Shown piece by piece: positions 1-11,254 of a stretch of DNA of 64,000 nt (its first letter is position 1; each line of letters starts with the position of its first letter). Location of the stretch: contig WPIO01000154.1 of the NCBI GenBank assembly GCA_009760855.2, positions 620,001-684,000 of the forward strand, given 5' to 3'. Below the pieces are notes generated by a model that searched no databases, had not been told where the DNA came from, and saw only the letters and a list, made by a program, of their open reading frames with translations. The position numbers were made by a program, and so were the translations under genes. The stretch is from Cristatella mucedo (taxonomy: Eukaryota; Bryozoa; Phylactolaemata; Cristatellidae).

Positions 1-800
1 GCTCCACAGTCAAGCCTGCCTACTTTCAGCTACATAACATTGCTAATATTCGGGCTTGTTTAGATAAGGATACCACGTCCAAGTTGGTCCATGCATTCTT
101 GACATCTCGTCTCGACTTCTGCTACTCACTGCTTACTGGCCTACCAGCATGTGCGATCAGGCGATTGCAGCTGGTGCAAAACTCGGCAGCTAGACATGTC
201 TGTCGTGAGCGTCGCAGTTGCCACATTACTCCACTTCTCGCCGACCTGCACTGGCTACCAGTCAATCAACGGACTTCAAGGTTTTGTCGCTCACTTTTAG
301 GTCCCTTCATTCTATGGCTCCAGCCTATCTCTCAGATATACTACCCCTTCAGGCAAAGCATCGTACCACCAGCTTTTCGGAATCCAACAGTCTAGAAATA
401 CCTCGTACAAACCTTAAATCCTTTGGAGACTGTGCATTTAGTTCGTATGCTCCCACAGCCTGGAACTCCCTCCCGACATGCGTCAGAATATCCCCCGACC
501 TGACCACATTTAAAAGGAACCTAAAAACACACCTATTTAGGACAGCCTTTAGCGGGTCCCTGTGATTCGTCCTTGATGTGCTTATGCGTGCTGATACTGT
601 GCATGCTGCCACTAACCACATTCGCATGCTGACCCTGTGCATGTCACCCCTAACCATATAATTCATTGTGTTTGTTTTTCAAGCATGATTTTACTTACCA
701 TTCAATTGCATTTCACTTTGCAGCAAATGTAAAGCGCCTAGAGAGAGATTAAGTTCTCTGAGGGCACTTTATCAAGTGAATTATTATTATTATTATTATG
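1..800 (+). mobile_element. L2/CR1-group LINE, 3' part with tail
   Basis: The left edge of the window cuts into a non-LTR retrotransposon. It holds the C-terminal part of the reverse transcriptase ORF, a 3' UTR and an ATT tail at about 780-800. The protein reads from about 84 as a typical LINE ORF2 C-terminus ([10 protein letters not shown], then SSYAPTAWNSLP, ending in [13 protein letters not shown] and a stop near 562). A frameshift near 275 moves the reading from one frame to another. The UTR ends with the stem-loop AAAGCGCC...GGGCACTTT that marks this family. The copy is a dead fragment whose 5' part lies outside the window. Confidence 0.85.
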
Positions 801-1284
801 TCTAAGTTGGTCCATCCATGCATTTGTGACATTCCGTCTTGACTTCTGTAACTTACTGCTTGCTGGCCTACCGGCAGATGCAATCAGGCGATTGCAGCTG
901 GTGCAAAACTCTGCAGCTAGGCTTGTCTGTCGTGAGCGTCACAGGTGCCACATCACACCACTACTCACCGACCTGCATTGGCTACCAGTCAAGCAATGGA
1001 TTGACTTCAAGGATTTGTCGTTCATTTTTACGTCACTTCATTCTTTGGCTCCAGCTTATCTCTCAGACCTATGCCCCCACCAGGCCAAGCATCGTACCCC
1101 ACGTTTTTCGGAATCCAACAGTCTACAAATACCTCGTACAAACCTCAAATCCCTTGGATACCGTGCATTTAGTTCGTATGCTCCCAAAGCCTGGAACTCC
1201 TACTTAACTGGCGCCACAACATCCCTTTAGTCTACCTCATTTAAAAAGAACTTAAAAACACACCTATTTAGGACAGCATTTATT
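801..1284 (+). mobile_element. LINE fragment (ORF2 C-terminus, no tail)
   Basis: A second, more diverged copy of the same ORF2 C-terminal region begins directly after the ATT tail of the preceding copy. It encodes [16 protein letters not shown] and SSYAPKAWNS with frame damage. It stops at the LKTHLFRTAF stretch without UTR or tail and abuts an oppositely oriented copy. Confidence 0.8.
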
Positions 1285-1877
1285 GAGTTTTGCACCAGCT
1301 GCAATCGCCCGATCGCACATGCTGGTAGGCCAGTAAGCAGTGAGTTTCAGAAGTCGAGACGGGATGTCACGAATGCATGGACCAACTTAGACGTGGTATC
1401 CTTATCTAAACAAGCCCGAATTTTAGCAATGTTATGAAGCTGAAAATAGGCAGATTTGACTGTGGAGCTGATATGGTCGTCTAACGAGAGGTCGCTTTGG
1501 AATATGACACCTAGATTGCGAGCTGATTCGACAGGAAATAAGCTGGCAGAGCCAATTTTGAGAGTCAGCTTTTCCAATTTGTGAATCACACTGGGTTTGC
1601 CCATAACTAGTAAGTTAGTTTTATCATCGTGTAGTTTTAGAAAATCTGCTGCAATCCATGTGCGGATGTCATCAATGCATGCAGCAAGTGAGTTTAGAGA
1701 ATTTGAGGTGCTCGAAGACTGGGAGGGATCAAAGCAAAGGTACAACCGAGTGTCATCCGCATAGAAGTGAGAGCCTAGATTTTGCTTGGCAATCACATCA
1801 GCAAGAGGTTGAGTATAAACCGTGAAAAGAACCGGACCTAGCACGGAGCCCTGAGGTACTCCATATTTCAGAGGTTG
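1285..1877 (-). mobile_element. LINE fragment, reverse transcriptase core, antisense
   Basis: On the - strand this encodes an uninterrupted stretch of the LINE reverse transcriptase. It starts at [13 protein letters not shown] (motif B), runs through the catalytic YADD box and continues to SRLDF. The copy is truncated at both ends, and homology to other copies stops near 1877. Its open frame continues into unrelated DNA to about 1940, which is chance. Confidence 0.85.
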
Positions 1878-2650
1878 CTTGTCGCGTTCCGCTACTACTG
1901 TCTCCACGCTTCGATGAGGCTTCGGCGACTCGATAGCCAAACTTTGAGCTCGCTCGTTCCACCATTCATTCCGCCAGGTAGCTTCTAGCTTCGGTGACTG
2001 GCATCGTGTGCTGCCCGCGTCTATTTAGCAGCATTTACCCTCGGCTTTCCTAAATGACAGACGGGCACGCGTGCCTGCACAGAGCCACCAAACGTGGCGG
2101 CGTTAGCCACCTCGCGCTTCTGCAGGCCTTACCCTGTTACTGACCGTCCCGCTATGTGAACGAGGCTATTGAAACAGCTAATACTTGTTAATCCTCTTGA
2201 CGCAACGCCACAACGCGACGCTGGCTAGCGTCCTAGGTATCGTCTAACTAAACGACGGGTCCGCCACTGCCCGGACTCCTTTTGGTTTACAGTCGACACA
2301 AAGAGAAATTAAAGAATGCTTGAAAATAAATGTCGAGTAAATTCAAATCGTGAGTGCTCACCTCGGAGTCTCGACGGCCGAATTTAGAGACCGACGGTAC
2401 AGCATTCATTACGATTGAGCTAACTCGGGCACTGGCGGCTACGGCCCGAATCACCGCGCTGCATTATCACACGAGCCCGACCTATCAAGCTCGGCCTCCT
2501 ACGCCGCTTCCAAAGAACGCTCAGCGTATTTATGTTTGAATTAAATCGCCGCTATGCGACCAAAGGTGCTTGACACTAAGCTACGCTCACTTGGCGATGG
2601 GAGATATTGGCCACATCCGGATAGTTCTTTCTTCAGCTAGAGTCACGGCA

Positions 2651-2684
<34 letters not shown>

Positions 2685-2989
2685 TGCTTCCGAACTTCTT
2701 CGTTCCCATGTTTTCATTCGCTCATTCTTTATCACAGGCACGCGACAGATTCTCGCACGTCCGTGGCCCCTTGCCAATTAAAGCGCGCGCTCGCGCGATC
2801 CAATCACAGCACGAATAGCTTGCTCATTCGTACCCGCACGTCTGGCGGCCGCGGGAAGTCGGCGTCCGCGCCGGGACGACTAGTCACAGCCGTAAAACTA
2901 ATAGGTTTTTTTTACATGGTCCCCTAGAGAACCAAATCTCTATCTCTGGTGCTTTACAATTCAGTGCTACAGAGGCAATTATATTATAG
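1878..2989. other. No recognisable gene
   Basis: No supported gene is seen. The stretch contains a GCG repeat at 2648-2682 that makes a short poly-Ala frame. The surrounding sequence is mildly GC-rich. Confidence 0.5.
2648..2682. repeat. (GCG)n trinucleotide repeat
   Basis: About eleven near-perfect GCG/GGC units in a row. Confidence 0.95.
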
Positions 2990-3135
2990 AAATACACTTC
3001 ATTTGTATAGCGCCCTTAGAGAGAACTTAATCTTTACGCAGCTTCGCGTAAGCCACGTGGCTCAAGCACCCACGACCTCGGTCATCAAATACATTCACCT
3101 TAACCTTGAACGGGCGAGCACCTCGACCACTGGGC
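2990..3135 (-). mobile_element. SINE-B (tRNA-derived SINE), antisense
   Basis: Read on the - strand, this has a tRNA-like head (GGTCGAGGTGCTCGCCCG region, then a decayed B box), a spacer matching the copy at 38547-38735, and the tail AGATTAAGTTCTCTCTAAGG followed by GCGCTATACAAAT. The tail resembles the LINE 3' stem-loop. The A box is damaged. Confidence 0.65.
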
Positions 3136-3838
3136 CCAGCCAGCGCTGGGCAATAATCAACGGTAAATATCATGAAAGGTATCGTGCCAAGACTAACAAG
3201 CAAAAGCACGCAAGTATCAACATTCAAAAGCAAACACTACCGGCCGTTGATTGGTAGAAACCCTGGTTAGTAACATGCAGTAAGTCCTGCTGAGATAAGC
3301 GCACTCAAAGCACACGGGGAAGGATAAAAGTTCACAGCAATGCTCGAATAAAGCTGAGCAAATAGCTACAGGGAGGCTGCGACATGGATCGCCCCTTTTC
3401 CGACGCCCCTCCCCCCCCCCGACTGACACCAACGACCAACTCGGTGAGCAACCCCCGAGGTCGTGTCAAATTAACACAATGCTTTTGATATTTAATTTTT
3501 CACCGCATTTGTATCTAGCCCCAACTACCTGAATATCTTGCGGGTCTTTCCACTACGTTAAAACTTTGCACGTTCTGCCTCAAAACTTTGCAGGTTCTGC
3601 TGCTCCGAAACGTAGACGTCAGTGGCCATTGGTCCCTACACATTTTTCTTTTGTAGAAATGACAGTTATTAGCTTGAAAATCACTGCCGATAAGAGAACA
3701 CTGAACAACTCTTATAAGCTAATGCTTATTCAATAAGGAAAATGGCAGCTGATGAATCAAAATAGCTTGCGTTAAGTCGGAAGGCATACAAAATGACCAC
3801 ATCAAAAGGTTAGGAAATTTGTAGATGTTCTAGATTTT
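3136..3838. other. No recognisable gene
   Basis: Nothing recognisable apart from a short C-homopolymer tract near 3410-3420. Confidence 0.5.
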
Positions 3839-4339
3839 GTGGCTAACTTCATATTCCTTTTTCGAAGAAGCCCCAAAAAATCCGTCACCCTCGATGATCT
3901 CATTAATCTGGGTCCGACCGAGATATCAGCTTTGACCTTTGACTCTGACAGCGTTTGGAAGACACCTTGGAGGTACTTGAATGCTTCTGACTCAACGTGT
4001 GGAAACATGGAAAATTGGCTGACGGGGCTAAATACGGATGAAAGCAGTGGTGAAATCATTGGTCTCTTTCCTTCCTTCAATCACCGCTGTGCCAAATTGA
4101 AGCTGTCTTTTCCTACACAAAACTCGTGTGTCTCGTGTGGCGAATCCTATAATATACCTATAAATGTCCCTAAAGCAAAAGTGCTTCTTGATTTCTCGGC
4201 TGTCTCATGGGCGAATAAAACAAAGCTGCAAATTGCGCCATCACCCCTTGCCAAAAAGTTGCTACAAAATAGCTCCACCACAGAAGAAATGCAAAAAATC
4301 CACGCTAGCAGGCCCGTCAAGTCGGGGCATTTTTATTAA
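3839..4339 (+). CDS. Unidentified open frame, possibly a coding remnant
   Basis: An uninterrupted 166-codon frame that I do not recognise. It has a CVSCGE pair of cysteines in the middle and a serine/lysine-rich C-terminal third, with no signal peptide or membrane segment. The proposed start is not a clear ATG in a good context, so the frame may be the inside of an exon or of a decayed transposon ORF. It lies between unrecognised DNA and an antisense SINE-A. The opposite strand also has a 92-codon open frame over part of it, so coding status is doubtful. Confidence 0.25.
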   Translation: MANFIFLFRRSPKKSVTLDDLINLGPTEISALTFDSDSVWKTPWRYLNASDSTCGNMENWLTGLNTDESSGEIIGLFPSFNHRCAKLKLSFPTQNSCVSCGESYNIPINVPKAKVLLDFSAVSWANKTKLQIAPSPLAKKLLQNSSTTEEMQKIHASRPVKSGHFY

Positions 4340-4356
4340 CAGTAGTGAACAAAAAC

Positions 4357-4527
4357 AACCTAGCTGATTTAACAGCCTCTTTTGTAAAGCGACAGAAGAG
4401 CCTTTATGGCTATCACCACCGCTGGCAGTGGCAATAATGGATACCCCGCCGCAGGATTCGAACCCACGACCTCGGGACTGAGGTCGTGAAAAGCAACCAC
4501 TTCACCTAGTGTGCCATCACGGCTAAG
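4357..4527 (-). mobile_element. SINE-A (tRNA-derived SINE), antisense
   Basis: Read on the - strand: A box TGGCACACTAGG, a short spacer, B box GGGTTCGAATCC, a body containing TGATAGCCATAAAGGCTCTT, and a 3' end GGCTGTTAAATCAGCT. The order and spacing of A and B boxes are those of a pol III promoter from a tRNA. This is one of the better preserved copies, except that the usual GGCGAT...ATCGCC hairpin after the B box is altered. Confidence 0.85.
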
Positions 4528-4648
4528 TAGTAAAGTTCAAGTTAGCTATTGCAGCGTCAACTTGGGTGAATTTGTGTGGCCTTGAACGTGGAAAACTAGT
4601 CTATTACAGTTTGGAAGTCAATATTTTCCACCGTTTCTTTCTCTATGC

Positions 4649-4781
4649 TTATATAATTCATTTATATAGCGCCCCAAGAGAACTTAATTTCTATTCAGGC
4701 ACTTCACATATGCCTAGGAGCTCGAGCCCACGGCCTCAGTCAGACCTCGGTCGGGGCGAGCACCTTAACCGCTAGACCTTA
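4649..4781 (-). mobile_element. SINE-B, antisense
   Basis: On the - strand: A box GGTCTAGCGGTTAAGG, GCTCGCCCCGACC, B box GGGCTCGAGC, then GTGAAGTGCCTGAATAGAAA and GGGGCGCTATATAAATG. The last part forms the same stem-loop as the LINE 3' end. It sits against the C-terminal end of the hAT relic and probably interrupts it. Confidence 0.85.
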
Positions 4782-4796
4782 AGTAGTTCAAATCAG

Positions 4797-6890
4797 AGAG
4801 TCGATCTTGCCCCATTGACGTTTTCAGATAAGACAGGATTATGTTAAGCTTGCTAAAGAAACGTTCACAACTGGCAACTGACACAGCTATAGTGAGAAGA
4901 ACTTACAAGGCAACTCTCCAATTAGGAAACACATCCCCTCCTTATCTGGAAAGGAAAGACACGATTTCCAGTGGGGTCTTTGGTAACAAGTCGTGATGTG
5001 TGGCAAGAAGCATTTTAAAGTCTCTTATTTCATTATAGAGCTCTGTTCCATCACCGTCTTAACAATAGAATCTGAACAGAACTCCAAGATCTAGACATTG
5101 CTGGCGGAGTTTGGTCTGGTCAAGTGTCTTCAAAAGCTGCTCAACTTCCAACAAGGAATGCCGTGATGACACACTAGGTAAGGCGCTTGCTTACACGAAC
5201 TCAGTCCCGAGGTCGTGGGTTTGATTCCTGCGGTGGGCGATCCTTTATCGCCACTGCAAGCGGTGGGGATGGCCGCAAAGGCGCCTCTGTCGCTATACAA
5301 AAAGAGGCTGTTTAATCAGCCAGGATTAATTTATTTATTCTTACGAGCCAGAAAAACCTAGTTGTAATTTCTTGTCAGTGATGGTCTATGCTGTTCTTGA
5401 TTATTCTTGAACCTGCTCCTCTGCCATGCGACCAAAATCTTGTGAGAGTTCTCTAGGCATCTTTGTCCTTCGGTGGATTCTTCGTTCAACTGAAATTCTC
5501 AGCAATTCATGTCTGCGTTTGGCATTAAATAGCGATTCTTGGCACAAGTCTTCCTGAAATCTTAATAACTCAATCTCTAGAGTGTGGACGTCACAAGAAG
5601 CGCCTTTGAACTTCAGCTTCAGATTCTGCAGCCTTTTCTGAACTTGGTCAGTCTTCATTAAGATGCCGTACTAAAATGGCAACCGAGCCAAAATTTAAAG
5701 TTCGAAATACAGAACGAGTGACAGCGAGCTACATTTCTTGTTTCGAGTGTTCCACTTGTGTCGCCAGACAGTTGCTCTATAAGACCTACAATTCTGTTTA
5801 GTCTGCCGTTAATAGCTGTCACAGCCTCCAGTCTTGCACTCCACCTTGTATCAGACTCATTTTTGACTGTGGTGGCTAAGACTTTTTTCAGTTCTTTCCA
5901 CCTCAGAGTTGATCTTGAAAAAATAATTAGGTGCTCTCTATTATTCCAAAATAGGTAATGACAACGGAATCTTGAGTTGCAGCATATACGCCTGCCATGT
6001 CCAAGCTGGGGTTTTCACACTTTAGAAAAATTGCCTTCTCATTTCTTGACAGTATTTTTTTTGACAAATGACAACTCGTCAGAAATGACTGCTGCGCTGC
6101 CGTAGCAGCACGACTTGAAATCTTGCAAGGAAGTTTTGTCGAATTCGAGTTTGTCCAAGATGAGACCCTTAATTGCTGAAGAATCTGCGGCCTAGATCTG
6201 AGGAAAGCCCAGGTAAGACTCTTTGATGATGATTGTTTTTTAGGCAAAATCAAGATCGACATATCTAATGATCTCAGACATCTGCTTACGGTGTGCCAAA
6301 TCAAGAGTTAAGTCAAACAGAATTCCACAAGTATTTGTTTCGCCGTATGTCACAGAGTAGCTTGTCTCTGAATTGGAATGCCAAGGCCCTAAGGAACTCA
6401 TTTTGGGTTTGTGAAGACAGATAAGATACTAGATTTGGATTCATTCTGGCGTGATCCAGGTGTGATTTCAGAAGAGGGTCGTACTGAGGTAGAAGATGAA
6501 GAAGCCCCAAGAAGTTTCCAATGCTTTTCTCACCAGCCAGGCCAATAGTATCTTGGTGATCACGTAATGCCAGGTTTTGAGAAACCAAGAACTTGATTTA
6601 GCTGAGAACTTGCTTTAGGACTTCTTGCCTTCGTGTTTTTTCTGTTAAGATTTGTTGAGATGGGCTGTTTTCAGAGGCAATCAGGTTTCCTCCACTGACT
6701 AAACCCATTCTCCAATTCAGGTGACTGGCGTAACGTTTGGGTGGACATAGGAAAGAACAAACAGTAGGCGCAATATGCCGACTCTTTTGAGGGAAAGTAG
6801 AGATCAGCCAGGTATTGCTAACTTCATGCCCATCAACAAGTTGCCTCTTGAACCAGGCTATGCTCATAGCTCAATCAATTTTCCAGAAAA
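4797..6890 (-). pseudogene. Decayed hAT-type transposase (DUF4371/ZMYM1-like)
   Basis: The - strand carries broken but collinear pieces of one transposase: 6598-6867 (HLNWRMGLVSGGN region), 6313-6588 (QDTIGLAGEKSIGNFLGLL region), 5927-6304, 5401-5658 and 4797-5157. The last piece encodes LTIAVSVASCERFFSKLNII, which matches the hAT C-terminal dimerisation domain and has two in-frame stops just before it. The middle pieces resemble the DUF4371 hAT-like proteins annotated as ZMYM1-like in many animals. A SINE-A insertion (5158-5340) splits the C-terminal part. Frameshifts and stops make it inactive. Terminal inverted repeats were not located. Confidence 0.75.
5158..5340 (+). mobile_element. SINE-A nested in the hAT relic
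   Basis: A box GACACACTAGGTAAGG, B box GGGTTTGATTCC, hairpin GGCGATCCTTTATCGCC, body ending in CGCTATACAAAAAGAGGCTG and the GCTGTTTAATCAGC 3' end, then a T/A-rich tail. It interrupts the transposase reading between its two C-terminal pieces, so it is younger than the hAT relic. Confidence 0.9.
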
Positions 6891-6960
6891 TGGACCTTCT
6901 TTTTTTGAAAACCGGCTTGATCCTCGTAGTACTAGCTCAGCTAAAAGTTTCTGCGGAATA

Positions 6961-7429
6961 ATATTAAAAATAATGCACTTGATAAAGCGCCCTTAGAGAA
7001 CTTAATACCTTTCTCGGCGCTTTACATTTGCCAAAGGGAAATGCAATTGAATGGTAAGTAAAATCATGCGTGAAAAACAAACAAAATGAATAACATGGTT
7101 AGGGGTGACATGCACAGGGTCAGCATGCAAATGTGGTTGGTGGCAGCAGGCACAGTGTCAGCACGCATAAGCACATCAAGGACGAATCACAGTGATCCAC
7201 TAAATTCTGTCCTAAATAGGTGTGTTTTCAAGCTCCGTTTAAATGTGGTCAGGTCAGGGGATGTTCTGACGCAGTTCGGGAGAGAGTTCCAGGCTTTGGG
7301 AGCATACGAACTAAATGCACGTAACGACGTGTAAAACAGAGGTTTGGTCAAATTTCCGGTAGCCAATATCATTCAGGGTCAGCACTTGGATAATTGCAGT
7401 AGATCCCGTATCTTTTACTCGTTCGGTAG
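6961..7429 (-). mobile_element. Chimeric LINE-derived element, copy 1
   Basis: On the - strand, 7321 down to 6961 is a LINE 3' end (SSYAPKAWNSLP, FSGSL stop, UTR, stem-loop, short ATT-like tail). Upstream of that, 7322-7429 is not LINE sequence, yet it recurs at 9870-9981 with the same junction. The two copies differ by a few substitutions and short indels. Confidence 0.75.
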
Positions 7430-7625
7430 ATTTCCGTAACTCGTGACTCGCTCCTCCTGCTCGTGCGATGAGAAGCCCATCGCGCGCTGCTCGCTGCAGA
7501 CACACTGCTCTGCAGCGAGGCTCACCTGCCGTGGACGCCCATCGCACTACCTACTCTTACTTATTCTGGCCCGATTCCGTAGACAGACGGACGCTGCAGT
7601 ACGCTGCAGAAACGCTACGCAGCTA

Positions 7626-7656
7626 CGCACCGCCGCCGCCGCCGCCGCCGCCGCAG
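7626..7656. repeat. (CCG)n trinucleotide repeat
   Basis: About nine CCG units, giving a short poly-Pro or poly-Ala reading. Confidence 0.95.
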
Positions 7657-7843
7657 TGAGCCAGCGCAGTCATTGCAAACTTATATTCATCATTCGCGCT
7701 TTCTGAGTTACAATGGCCCGGATCCGATTGTCCGATAGTCTATGGCCGAGGCAGCATAACGGCCGCGGAGGCCATGTAGTACGCAGTGAGTCGTGCTTCG
7801 CGAGTTAGCGCCTCAGCTGCTGACCTGATTTGTGCTCTGGGCC

Positions 7844-8245
<402 letters not shown>

Positions 8246-9525
8246 GAGGGGCAGGGAGGGAGAAAGAGAAAGAGTGAGGAAGCTGGCCACAGTCGAACGG
8301 GTGTAAAACCTCCGTCGCTGTCAAATAGACTTATCAGACTATGAATATGGAATCGCTACATCAAAGTATTGGCGCTCTTCGCTGCAACAGGGTTCCGCTA
8401 CTTTCGCGGCAAACGAGTCGCCAGCCTCGATTCCAAAGGCTCAATGCTTCGCCGTTATTCGTCGCGTGTCGGCTCAGAGCGGAGCGGTTTCGAGCGCGGT
8501 GCTTGTGCTGTTTGAGGCCCAGTTCTGTCTGGAAGTGACGTAGTAGCCGTGACGAAAGCGGAAGCTAGAACGGAAGCCCTTTTTTATAACGAAGAATTCT
8601 GTTTTCAACAGCTGCACTAGCACTTTTGCGTGATCGTTGATTGGTCATGTAATGTAATGTATCGCCGTCAGTAACCCTACGAAGACACAGAGACTAAGCG
8701 GAACTTTACGTAGGAGAGTTTGTAGCCAAGAGACCTCACCTTACGCAACAAAGAGAAAGTAAGAAGCATTGCTGAGTCATCAGGGCAGTTTCGGTAGTGA
8801 GTAGCATTGAAGTGGCAGCTCGGGACGGCTAGACAGGATGAGGGCACGATCAGGCTGAAACTGATGCAGCACTTTTACGATTAACCAATCAACCTGGACT
8901 TGTGCAGGTTGCGACTTTTGGTACACGCAAATAAGAAAAATCCTGTCGGAAACAGAAAGAGATCAACTTTAAAGACTCATTCCAGCTCGAAGTGGGCAAC
9001 ACGGGATAATATGGTGCATTACCTGAACGCACCTGAGTCTGAGTCGTGAAGTGCGAGCAGTTTATAACCTTGAACTCAGACTCAGACTCAGCGAGCTAGA
9101 CGTGGACTCGGACGTTGTTGTCCCAATGCAAAGATATATATTTATGTCTACTTCGCCGTACGTAGCTCCACAAGACAACGAAGACACAGTGACGCACTAG
9201 AGAGTCTTCGACAGCGCCACTCAGAGCTCAGGAGCGGTGAAAGGCAGGGTTCGCGATTGTCTTAATCGGCGCCACCGGGCAGCGTCGGCTCGAGCACTGG
9301 GGGCGAAAATGTAAATCACCTGGATCGAGACTACGCTTTCTTAGGCCACGATCAAGGCAAATGATATGTTTTTGGGCAGCTTTCTATGCGTATAAACAAT
9401 GGTAGCCAATAGACACGAGATCCCAGCACAGAAGCAACTGACTTCCATGCTCCCTCCTAAAATTTTTGCAAAGAACAAGATTTGCATAACTTGAGAAGTG
9501 CCTATAAATTTTATAATGATAATGA
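8246..9525. other. No recognisable gene
   Basis: No gene or known repeat recognised. At 9031-9110 short CTGAGTCTGAGTC and GACTCAGACTCAG motifs face each other and could pair. The rest is unassigned. Confidence 0.5.
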
Positions 9526-9981
9526 TAATTCACTTGATAAAGCGCCCTCAGAGAACTCAATCTCTTTCTAGGCGCTTTACATTTGCCAAAGGGAAATGCA
9601 ATTGAATGGTGTGTAAAATCACCCTTGATAAACAACATGAACAACGTGGTTAGGGATGACATGCACAGGGTCAGCATGCAAATGTGGTTGGTGGCAGGAT
9701 GCACAGTGTCAGCACGCATAAGCACATCAAGGACGAATCACAGGGACCCACTAAATGCTGTCCTAAATAGGTGTGTTTTTAGGTTCCTTTTAAATGTGGT
9801 CAGGTCAGGGGATGTTCTGTCGCAGGTCGGGAGAGAGTTCCAGGCTGTGGGAGCATACGAACTAAATGCACGTAACGACGTGTAAAACAGAGGTTTGGTC
9901 AAACTTCAGGTGGCCAATATCATTCAGGGTCAGCACTTGGATAATTGATATTTGATCCCGTATCTTTTTCTCGTTCGGTAG
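9526..9981 (-). mobile_element. Chimeric LINE-derived element, copy 2
   Basis: Same structure as the element at 6961-7429: an antisense LINE 3' end (9869 down to about 9526, ending in an AAT-type tail) with the shared non-LINE segment 9870-9981 at its 5' end. The homology to copy 1 stops at CGTTCGGTAG in both. Confidence 0.75.
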
Positions 9982-10142
9982 TGCTTGCACCACATCGTTG
10001 AATGGTGGCTGTCTTCGTCTTCACAGAGAAATTTCTTTATGAAGCTTTCACCTAACAGAGCGATTGTTTCTTTAGTGTTGCCATGCTTTCTGCCTTCACT
10101 CTTTTCCTCTTTCACTCTACTCTGTTCTTGTCGCTGTCTCCG

Positions 10143-11252
10143 TCTTGCCAAGCACAATCTAGGCTTTTACTTCTATTAGGATGAGTCTCAGTTTTACCAT
10201 TGCTTTTATCCCTCCGTGGTTTTGAGCACTTCGAATTCTCTCAACTCCCTTGCTGCAAGTATAGAAGACATCCGCACATGTATGATAGCGATTTTTCTTA
10301 AATTAAATGGAGATAAACTAACTTACTAGCTATGGGCAAACCCAGTGTGATTCATAAATTGGAAAGGCTGAAGCTCAAAATTAGCTCTGCCAGCATATCT
10401 CCTGTTGAATCTGCACGAAATCTAGGTGTCATGTTCCAAAGTGGCCTTTCGTTAGACGACCACATCAGTTCCATAATAAAGTCTGCCTCCTTCTAGCTAT
10501 ATAACATTGCTGAAATTTGGGCTTGTTTAGATAGGGATACCATATCAAATTTGATCCATGCATTTGTGACATTGCGTCTTGACTTCTGTTACTCACTACT
10601 TGCTGGCCTATCAGCATGTGCAATTCCCTCTGGTGGAAATCTCTGCAGCTAGGCTAGTCTGTCGTGACCGTAACAACAGTTTCCACATCACACCGCTTCT
10701 CGCTGACCTGCAAATGCTACCAGTCAAGCAATGGATCGACTTCAAGCTTTTGTCGCTCACTTTTAGGTCCCTTCATTTGTTGGCTCCAACCTACCGATCA
10801 GATCTTCTCCCCCACCAGGCCGAGCATCGTAGCACCCGCTTTTCGGAAACTGTTTATATATACCTAGTACAAACATCAACTTCTTTAGAGACAGTGCATT
10901 TAGTTCGTATGCTCCTAAAGCCTGGAACTCACTCCTGACTTGCGTTACGACATCCCAGACTTGACCACGTTTAAAAAGAAACTAAAAACGCACCTATTTA
11001 TGACAGCATTCAAAAGATCACTGTGGTTTGTCCTTTATGTGCTTATGCATGCTGACACTGTGCATTCTGCCACTAAGCACACTCGCATGCTGAACCTGTG
11101 CATGATACCCATAACCATGATCTTCATATTGTTTATCAAGCATGATACCACTCACCATTCGATCCTGTTTCCTTTGCAGCAAATGTAAAGTGCCTAGAAA
11201 TAGATTGAGTTCTCTGAGTGCGCTTTATCAGGTGTATTATTATCATTCTTAT
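10143..11252 (+). mobile_element. LINE, 5'-truncated, decayed
   Basis: The homology starts within the YADD region (CAAGCACAATCTAGGCTTTT) and runs to the stem-loop and an ATT-type tail near 11235-11252. The reverse transcriptase frame is broken many times. Recognisable pieces include [16 protein letters not shown] near 10745. Confidence 0.8.
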
Positions 11253-11254
11253 TC

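Noticed and set aside
4440-4520. tRNA gene suggested by A and B boxes
   Set aside because: This and similar hits (18917, 42386, 50768, 62562) continue into conserved SINE bodies and lack a foldable acceptor stem, so they are tRNA-derived SINEs.
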